Shown: positions 5,531-11,229 of the stretch, one piece after another
Layout: each line of letters opens with the position of its first letter
Position numbering within the stretch: the first letter of the stretch is position 1
Assembly (NCBI GenBank): GCA_035315125.1
Contig: DATFYI010000306.1
Location: forward strand, 1-11,229
Reading direction: 5' to 3'
Length of the DNA stretch: 11,229 nt
Origin: DATFYI01 sp035315125
GTDB taxonomy: Bacteria > Chloroflexota > Anaerolineae > Anaerolineales > Anaerolineaceae
The notes under the pieces: model-generated
What the model saw: the letters and a program-made list of their open reading frames with translations, nothing else
Database searches by the model: none
What the model was told of the DNA's origin: nothing
Position numbers and translations under genes: made by a program

Positions 5531-7330
5531 ATGGCGGAAATCAATCTAATGGACCAGGTATTCAAACTTGCACATTTTATTAAACCTTATTGGAAGCGAG
5601 CTTCTTTAGCTCTGATTTTATTGACATCTCTGGTTTTTATGGATCTTGCTATTCCCAGATTAATACAGAGGATTATTGACCAGGGCATTCTACAGCGTAA
5701 TCTACAAGTTGTTATTCAAACTTCTTTAATTATGTTAGGTATTTCGCTATTGAGTACCCTGGTTGCTATCGGGAATAACAATTTATCAGTTCGAGTTGGC
5801 GAAAGTGTGGCTCGCGATATTCGCGAAGCACTTTTTGTAAAAATACAATCCTTTTCATACGGCAATCTTGACCGACAACAAACTGGTCAGCTCATGGTCC
5901 GGCTAACCAGTGATTCCAGCGCACTTCAACGTCTGACCCAAGTATCATTACGGATCGGGACTCGAGCACCGTTGTTGATGGTTGGCAGCCTGATATTGAT
6001 GGTCAGCACGAGCAAAAGCCTGGCTTTTACAATGATCCCATTATTAATTGTAACCACAGCGATCATTATATTTTTTATTGTTGCAATGGAACCGCTTTTT
6101 CGCACAGTACAGTATAAATTAGACCGCCTTAATAATGTACTTCAGGAAAATATAGCAGGAGTACGTCTGGTTAAAGCATTTGTGCGGGCTGATTTTGAAG
6201 GGAAACGCTTTGAGAGCGCAAACGAAGAATATACTGAGCATTCGATTAAGGTGATGGAATTTATGTCAACCATGACACCCGCCCTGACCGTTTGTATCAA
6301 TATCGGTATAGTCATTGTAATCTGGCCGGGCGGTTTACAGGTAATCCGTGGAACGCTATCTATAGGACAAATTGTGGCTTTCACAAATTACTTAATTACG
6401 ACCATGACGCCCTTGATAATGATGACCATGTTATCAAATGTATGGGCAGGAGGTATTGCATCGGCAAGACGTGTAAATGAAATATTGGATACAGTCCCTG
6501 ATGTGCAGGATATACCCGGAGCACTAACTTTGCCAGAGAACACCCAGGGTAAAGTTGAATTTCAAAATGTTCGATTTAGTTATGACGGGGGGGAAGATAA
6601 ACCAATTCTAGAAAATATTAATCTGCTTGCGGAGCCGGGTGAAACTGTTGCGATATTAGGCGCAACTGGTGCAGGAAAATCGACACTGATCAATCTGATT
6701 CCACGATTTTACAATGTCACCACAGGAAAAATTATGGTTGATGGGATCGATATCAGCCAAACCCGGCAAGATTCACTCTTAGCGCATATTGGTATTGTGC
6801 CTCAGGAAACAATTTTGTATTCTGGGACTGTGCGTGAGAATATTTGCTATGGCCGTCCGGATGCAACGGATACAGAAGTTATTTCTGCTGCAAAAGTAGC
6901 TCAAGCGCATGATTTTATCATGGGACTTTCGCAACAATACGACACACACGTTGAACAACGCGGCGCAAATTTTTCTGGTGGGCAAAAACAACGAATTGCG
7001 ATTGCCCGTGCTATTTTGACACAACCTAAAATATTGATTCTGGATGATAGTACCAGTTCGGTGGATGTTGAGACTGAGACAAAAATACAAGATGCTCTCG
7101 AAATACAGATGCATAATTGCACCAGTTTCATTGTTGCGCAACGAATTAGTACAGTTTTGAATGCAGACAAAATTATCGTTATTGATAAGGGATGTATCGT
7201 TGCAGAGGGCACTCATAAGGAATTAATGCAATCCAGTTCTATTTATCAGGAAATATATGAATCACAATTGGGTAATGGAATCCACCTGGAAGAAGAATTA
7301 AATGCGGCCAGGGGAGATCGTAGAAAATGA
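5531..7330 (+). CDS. ABC exporter half-transporter, degenerate-site subunit
   Basis: A 599-residue fused membrane plus ATPase half-transporter of the multidrug/lipid exporter type (as in TM287, LmrC, BmrC). About six membrane helices lie within residues 20-305. The ATPase domain has Walker A GATGAGKST (377-385), Q-loop Gln425, signature FSGGQ (481-485), Walker B ILILDD (501-506) and D-loop SSVD (509-512). Two catalytic residues are altered: Asp506 replaces the usual Glu after Walker B, and Gln537 replaces the switch His (VAQRIS). This is the known pattern of the subunit that builds the non-hydrolysing site in heterodimeric exporters. The signature is intact, as needed to complete the partner's active site. 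There is no good ribosome site before ATG 5531. ATG 5549 (residue 7) is an alternative start with weak GCGGAA upstream. The stop overlaps the next gene by ATGA. Substrate unknown. Confidence 0.93.
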   Translation: MAEINLMDQVFKLAHFIKPYWKRASLALILLTSLVFMDLAIPRLIQRIIDQGILQRNLQVVIQTSLIMLGISLLSTLVAIGNNNLSVRVGESVARDIREALFVKIQSFSYGNLDRQQTGQLMVRLTSDSSALQRLTQVSLRIGTRAPLLMVGSLILMVSTSKSLAFTMIPLLIVTTAIIIFFIVAMEPLFRTVQYKLDRLNNVLQENIAGVRLVKAFVRADFEGKRFESANEEYTEHSIKVMEFMSTMTPALTVCINIGIVIVIWPGGLQVIRGTLSIGQIVAFTNYLITTMTPLIMMTMLSNVWAGGIASARRVNEILDTVPDVQDIPGALTLPENTQGKVEFQNVRFSYDGGEDKPILENINLLAEPGETVAILGATGAGKSTLINLIPRFYNVTTGKIMVDGIDISQTRQDSLLAHIGIVPQETILYSGTVRENICYGRPDATDTEVISAAKVAQAHDFIMGLSQQYDTHVEQRGANFSGGQKQRIAIARAILTQPKILILDDSTSSVDVETETKIQDALEIQMHNCTSFIVAQRISTVLNADKIIVIDKGCIVAEGTHKELMQSSSIYQEIYESQLGNGIHLEEELNAARGDRRK

Positions 7331-9159
7331 GCTACCAGCCTGCAAATCAAAGTACAGCCGAGTTACGAACAGCGCTTTCTTCCAGGGGGCCCAGGCGACC
7401 TGCGAGGCTGGAGAAGGCTAAAAACCCGCGTGATGTCTCACTCCGGTTGCTCAATTATTTAAGACCATACAAATGGTCATTGGTACTAATATTATTTTTT
7501 GTCTTAATTTATACAATCTTGGGTTTATTAGGTCCTTACTTAATGGGTGTAGCAATCGATCGATTTATTGCAACGAAAAACGCGGTTGGGTTGATCCAAA
7601 TTGCACTTTTAATGTTAGTAGCCTATCTCTTGAATAATTTGTTTCAAGCGATTGCCGGCTGGATCATGGCCAGAATCTCACAGGAAGCGTTAAAACAGCT
7701 TCGTAAGGATCTTTTTCAACATCTACAAACACTTCCATTAAGTTTTTTTGACCGTAATCCAGCCGGAGAATTGATGAGCCGCTTGACGAACGACATTGAT
7801 GCGATTAATCAGGCGGTATCTCAAAATGTAACCACTCTTCTTGCCAGCGTATTATCCATGGTTGGAATTTTAATTGCCATGTTCATTCTTAATTTTTGGT
7901 TGGCGCTGGCTTCTGTTCTGGTTGTTCCTATTATGTTATGGTTTACTAATTTTGTTGCCCGTTACACACTTAAAGGGTTTCAAGAGTTGCAGAGAAATCT
8001 GGGTGAGCTGAACGGGGTCATGGAAGAATCGATCAGTGGCCAAAAAGTGATCAATGCATTCCGCAGGAACGAATCGGTCATTTCAACTTTTCGACAACGT
8101 AACCAGGAAGTTTTTAAAGCAGGTGTATATGCAAACACCTATGCCTTATTACTGATGCCCCTTACCAATGTACTTGGCAATTTCTTTATCATTGTACTGG
8201 CGGGTTTGGGCGGTTGGCTGGCACTTCAGGGACTTGTAAGTGTTGGGATAATTGCCACTTTTATCAACTATGGCCAAAATTTTGTTCAGCCTTTACGGAA
8301 TATGGCTAATATCTATAACTCCATTCAGGCAGCCTTAGCGGGGGCGGAGAGGGTATTTGAAATCATTGATATGAAGCCTGAAGTGGAAGATATTCCTGAT
8401 GCCTATCCATTATATTCAGTTCAAGGTGACGTGCGTTTTGAGCATGTGAATTTTAGTTATATTCCTGGTAAGCTCACCATCAAAGATATGACTCTGGAGG
8501 CAAAACCGGGTGAAATCTTTGCATTAGTTGGGCCAACCGGAGCCGGAAAGACAACGATTATCAATCTACTTACCCGATTCTATGAAATTGACAGTGGAAA
8601 GATCACGATAGATGGCAAAGACATTCGCGATATTCGAAAGGCTGATCTACGTCGCCAACTTGGTATCGTTTTGCAAGATACTTACTTGTTTTCTGATACT
8701 GTCATGGAAAATATCCGATATGGCCGGTTAGAGGCCAGTGATGATGAGGTAATTCAGGCGGCAAAAACAGCTGATGCAGACCATTTCATCCGGCAGTTAC
8801 CCAATGGTTATCAGACAAAACTATCTGAGCGGGCAAGTAATCTCAGCCAAGGTCAGAGACAGCTTCTTTCTATTTCACGGGCGATTTTAGCAAATCCGGG
8901 TATCCTGATCCTGGACGAGGCAACCAGTAGTGTTGATACACGTACTGAAGCGCGCATCCAAGAAGCTCTGCTGCGTTTGATGCACGGACGTACCAGTTTT
9001 GTGATTGCTCACCGGTTAAGTACAATTCGGGATGCAAATCACGTTTTGGTTATCAATAATGGTGAAATCGTTGAGCAAGGCACGCATCAAGAGCTACTGG
9101 ATTGCAAAGGTTTTTACTACCATTTATATATCAGCCAGTTTAAGGGTCAAGAAATTTAG
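7327..9159 (+). CDS. ABC exporter half-transporter, catalytic-site subunit
   Basis: A 610-residue partner half-transporter (as in TM288, LmrD, BmrD). After a basic, probably disordered N-terminal tail of about 40 residues come about six membrane helices (roughly residues 50-320). The ATPase domain follows: Walker A GPTGAGKTT (402-410), Q-loop Gln450, signature LSQGQ (506-510), Walker B ILILDE with Glu531, and switch His562 (AHRLST). Its Walker B Glu and His are canonical, but the signature has Gln for the first Gly. So this subunit gives the working Walker motifs, while its defective signature faces the partner's defective Walker B. The two genes together show one active and one degenerate site. 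ATG overlaps the previous stop by four bases (ATGA), a sign of coupled translation and fixed stoichiometry. The 3' end overlaps the convergent U32 gene by 20 bp, leaving no room for a separate terminator. Confidence 0.95.
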   Translation: MSYQPANQSTAELRTALSSRGPRRPARLEKAKNPRDVSLRLLNYLRPYKWSLVLILFFVLIYTILGLLGPYLMGVAIDRFIATKNAVGLIQIALLMLVAYLLNNLFQAIAGWIMARISQEALKQLRKDLFQHLQTLPLSFFDRNPAGELMSRLTNDIDAINQAVSQNVTTLLASVLSMVGILIAMFILNFWLALASVLVVPIMLWFTNFVARYTLKGFQELQRNLGELNGVMEESISGQKVINAFRRNESVISTFRQRNQEVFKAGVYANTYALLLMPLTNVLGNFFIIVLAGLGGWLALQGLVSVGIIATFINYGQNFVQPLRNMANIYNSIQAALAGAERVFEIIDMKPEVEDIPDAYPLYSVQGDVRFEHVNFSYIPGKLTIKDMTLEAKPGEIFALVGPTGAGKTTIINLLTRFYEIDSGKITIDGKDIRDIRKADLRRQLGIVLQDTYLFSDTVMENIRYGRLEASDDEVIQAAKTADADHFIRQLPNGYQTKLSERASNLSQGQRQLLSISRAILANPGILILDEATSSVDTRTEARIQEALLRLMHGRTSFVIAHRLSTIRDANHVLVINNGEIVEQGTHQELLDCKGFYYHLYISQFKGQEI

Positions 9160-10990
9160 CTGGTAAGCTACGATAGTAAACTTCCATGACGCAGTCAGTG
9201 CAGTTAAAACGAAGAGGGTAATGGACACCTTGTTCATCAATCAGCTCTAATGGCTCAGCCAGTTTCTGGGATTTGGTCTGATATGGGCAGACGTTGAGCT
9301 CAAATCGCAGACAGTATTTGGTAGTCATAACTTTGCGCCCATTCATTTCCAGCCCGGATTCTGCTGCTGGTTCGATAGTTTTTACACCATGTCGGTAATA
9401 AAATTCTGCGGCCCTGGAATTAAGGACATTCCCATTATATAAAAGTCTTTTTTCTGGAAATTGTGCAATATTATTATGAACAATAGCACTAGTCTCAACC
9501 GGCCGGTTGTGCTGGCGTGCTAGAATTAGTTTTTCGATTATTTCACGACGGAATGAATTAAGCCTGGCTACTGTTAGAAAAGGTGCTTCCAAAAAATCAA
9601 AATCAACCTGGCTGCATTCAAATTCCGTTCCTCCCAGCTTGCATAACTGATGTTCGATTGTTTGTCGAGCCTTTTCTGTATTTTTAGCTGTCTCCAGCTT
9701 ACCATCTATTGATAAATCTACCCGATTATTATCTTCATCCACAGCTATGATATGAAAAGTTTCTGATATTTTACTTAGTTGGAAGTGCATCTTAATTCTT
9801 CGATCGGTATGGCTTTTTCGAAGCAGTTCATTGAACTCATGGTCATGATTGCGATAAACTTGGACTCCTGGTAGAAATCCTGCCATATTCCTTGGAAAAA
9901 TAAGGCGATTGTTTACCTGATTGACAATAGATCCAACCAATTTATGATCCGCATTTAAGAAGCACAATCCATCACCTGGGAAGACTTGAGGGGCAGATAA
10001 CTCCAGTGTGAATGAGCGTTCATTATGAGAGATTACTTTTCCAAGTGGTTCACCGAGAGATTTAAGGGTTTGGAAAGAAGCTAACTTCTGGTTCCTGCCA
10101 TACAAAAAGTAAGTTGAATAACCACGATTGAATGTTTTATATGGATTTGGTGTAAAGTCGAAATGGATTGAGCCTGAAGATGCCGGTTTCATACTGCGCT
10201 TGTTAAGAATTACGTCCAACTTCTGGCGATAATAGCCGACAATGTTCATGACATAAGTTTTGTCCTTCAAGCGTCCTTCGATTTTGAAAGAACTTACTCC
10301 AGCGTCCATTAAGTCATTTAATGATTCGCTCAGGTTCAAATCGCGTAATGAGAGCAAATAGCGGTTTTGAACGATCGATTTGTTCTCGGCTCCAATCAGT
10401 GAGTATTTGCGACGGCATGGTTGAGCGCATTGACCCCGATTCCCGCTGCGACCCCCAATAGCATAGCTCAAATAACATTGTCCACTATAACTAACGCACA
10501 ATTCCCCGTGAATAAAAGTCTCCAACTCAATATTTGTTCTAGAATGGATCTGGTATATCTGATCGAGGGTCAATTCACGTGCTAGGATAGCCCTTTTAAA
10601 ACCAACCTGTTCCAGAAATGCAATCCGTTCAGGGGATTGGTTATGCATTTGGGTACTGGCAATCAGCGGAATGGGGGGTAAATTAAGCTCGAGCAGTCCA
10701 ACATCCTGAATGATTAAACCATCTGCACCAGCATTATAAAGCTGAAGAATCAGTTTCTCTGCCTCATCCAACTCTTTATCATACAAAATAGTATTTATGG
10801 TTATATAGATTTTTGCCCAATATTTGTGTGCATAATTGGCAAGTCGCTCGATATCTTGTAGTGGATTACTGGCCGCCTCACGAGCTCCAAATTGAGGACC
10901 GCCAATATAAATAGCGTCGGCTCCACAATTAATTGCAGCCAGACCGGTTTCTAAATCTTTAGCAGGGACGAGCAGCTCAATTGATTTCAA
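9140..10990 (-). CDS. U32-family protein (peptidase U32 / RlhA-TrhP-like)
   Basis: A 616-residue protein of the U32 family. It was named for a collagenase-like peptidase, but several members (RlhA, TrhP, UbiU/V) are iron-sulfur proteins acting in RNA or quinone hydroxylation. The N-terminal barrel starts IELLVPAKDLETGLAAINCGADAIYIGG. The family signature ETFIHGELCVSYSGQCYLS gives Cys165 and Cys172; GQCAQPCRRKY adds Cys188 and Cys192, the expected cluster ligands. The C-terminal half is the extension of long U32 proteins and ends with four more cysteines (560, 568, 597, 600) in CLRFELNVC and FNCTDC, a likely second metal site. The start is TTG: an in-frame TAA lies two codons upstream, and the conserved first strand begins at codon 4. 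The ribosome site is weak (AGG 12 bases away). The substrate (rRNA, tRNA or other) is not decided by the sequence. The gene is divergent from the glycosyltransferase gene. Confidence 0.9.
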   Translation of the reverse strand: MKSIELLVPAKDLETGLAAINCGADAIYIGGPQFGAREAASNPLQDIERLANYAHKYWAKIYITINTILYDKELDEAEKLILQLYNAGADGLIIQDVGLLELNLPPIPLIASTQMHNQSPERIAFLEQVGFKRAILARELTLDQIYQIHSRTNIELETFIHGELCVSYSGQCYLSYAIGGRSGNRGQCAQPCRRKYSLIGAENKSIVQNRYLLSLRDLNLSESLNDLMDAGVSSFKIEGRLKDKTYVMNIVGYYRQKLDVILNKRSMKPASSGSIHFDFTPNPYKTFNRGYSTYFLYGRNQKLASFQTLKSLGEPLGKVISHNERSFTLELSAPQVFPGDGLCFLNADHKLVGSIVNQVNNRLIFPRNMAGFLPGVQVYRNHDHEFNELLRKSHTDRRIKMHFQLSKISETFHIIAVDEDNNRVDLSIDGKLETAKNTEKARQTIEHQLCKLGGTEFECSQVDFDFLEAPFLTVARLNSFRREIIEKLILARQHNRPVETSAIVHNNIAQFPEKRLLYNGNVLNSRAAEFYYRHGVKTIEPAAESGLEMNGRKVMTTKYCLRFELNVCPYQTKSQKLAEPLELIDEQGVHYPLRFNCTDCVMEVYYRSLPAKFLDP

Positions 10991-11133
10991 ATATTATTTT
11001 TGCCTGTTACACTAAATAAATTTAGCCTTTCAAAGGATACCATTTTGGGTTAAATTGCACAACCCTGTTTTAAGAGCAATTGAAGAATAAACGGGCATCA
11101 TTTCCGGCAATCACTATGGAGTAAAATAAGCTG

Positions 11134-11229
11134 ATGAACATTGCCATGATTTCTTATCATACCTGCCCCCTGGCAACTTTGGGCGGAAAAGACACTGGTG
11201 GAATGAATGTTTATGTGCGCGAAGTGACC
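11134..11229 (+). CDS. GT4-type glycosyltransferase, N-terminal fragment
   Basis: The first 32 codons of a gene cut by the window edge, translating to MNIAMISYHTCPLATLGGKD followed by TGGMNVYVREVT. The first beta strand, the SYHTCPLA turn and the glycine loop GGMNVYVRE are characteristic of family 4 retaining glycosyltransferases of the MshA / sucrose-synthase-like branch, where the glycine loop contacts the nucleotide sugar. GGAG (11118-11121) precedes ATG by 12 bases, a rather long gap; ATG at 11146 (codon 5) is possible but would cut the first strand. Donor and acceptor cannot be told from this piece. It is divergent from the U32 gene with 143 bp between the two starts. Confidence 0.85.
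   Translation, partial: MNIAMISYHTCPLATLGGKDTGGMNVYVREVT

Noticed and set aside
5224..5565. 113-codon minus-strand frame
   Set aside because: It is antisense to the kinase remnant and terminator, and has no family resemblance or plausible start signal.
6779..7216. Two overlapping minus-strand frames of 145 and 103 codons inside the first ABC gene
   Set aside because: They lie opposite conserved ATPase motifs; the Cys-rich, low-sense translations are shadows of the real gene.
11006..11033. Minus-strand promoter TTGAAA-16-TGTAAC before the U32 gene, with the palindrome CTAAAT-AA-ATTTAG (11012-11025) in its spacer
   Set aside because: Transcription from it would start only about eight bases before the TTG codon and would exclude the ribosome site; the palindrome is short and AT-rich, so chance is likely.

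Overview
The window looks like a chromosomal stretch of a free-living, probably anaerobic bacterium with an AT-leaning genome. An Anaerolineae-type Chloroflexota is my best guess. The guess rests on the mix of bacterial microcompartment (BMC) shell genes, a luciferase-like (probably F420-dependent) oxidoreductase, an aldo/keto reductase of a type I associate with Chloroflexota and Actinobacteria, and a GT4 glycosyltransferase. No rRNA, tRNA, insertion sequence or CRISPR array was seen, so the placement is an inference.

Layout. Positions 18-995 (+) are the 3' end of a BMC operon: a small protein with an EutT-like N-terminal segment and a helical tail, then two different EutN/CcmL pentameric vertex proteins. 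Convergent to it (1087-1296, -) is an unrecognised 69-residue protein built almost wholly from four exact ten-residue repeats, each centred on Gly-Gly. After an AT-rich gap come a luciferase-like monooxygenase (1577-2458) and an aldo/keto reductase (2510-3505), both +. A DEAD-box RNA helicase (3521-5044, -) faces them, and an AT-rich palindrome overlaps its likely promoter. Position 5297 starts a + strand reading frame with the N-terminus of an FGGY sugar/glycerol kinase. It loses similarity after about 30 codons and runs through a strong intrinsic terminator (5433-5473). Right behind it lie two overlapping ABC half-transporter genes (5531-9159) that form a heterodimeric exporter with one degenerate ATPase site. 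Their end overlaps by 20 bp the end of a U32-family protein gene (9140-10990, -). The window closes with the first 32 codons of a GT4 glycosyltransferase (11134 onward, +).

How the parts relate. The BMC genes form one closely spaced transcription unit whose enzymes must lie upstream of the window. The two oxidoreductases may be co-transcribed but give no clear pathway. The two ABC genes are translationally coupled and work as one exporter. The short ORF plus terminator just before them is either a dead kinase fragment or a leader-type attenuator; the sequence allows both. The points most worth a second look are the decapeptide-repeat protein and this leader/terminator arrangement. The gaps 996-1086, 1312-1576, 5045-5296 and 10991-11133 hold no further gene I can support.
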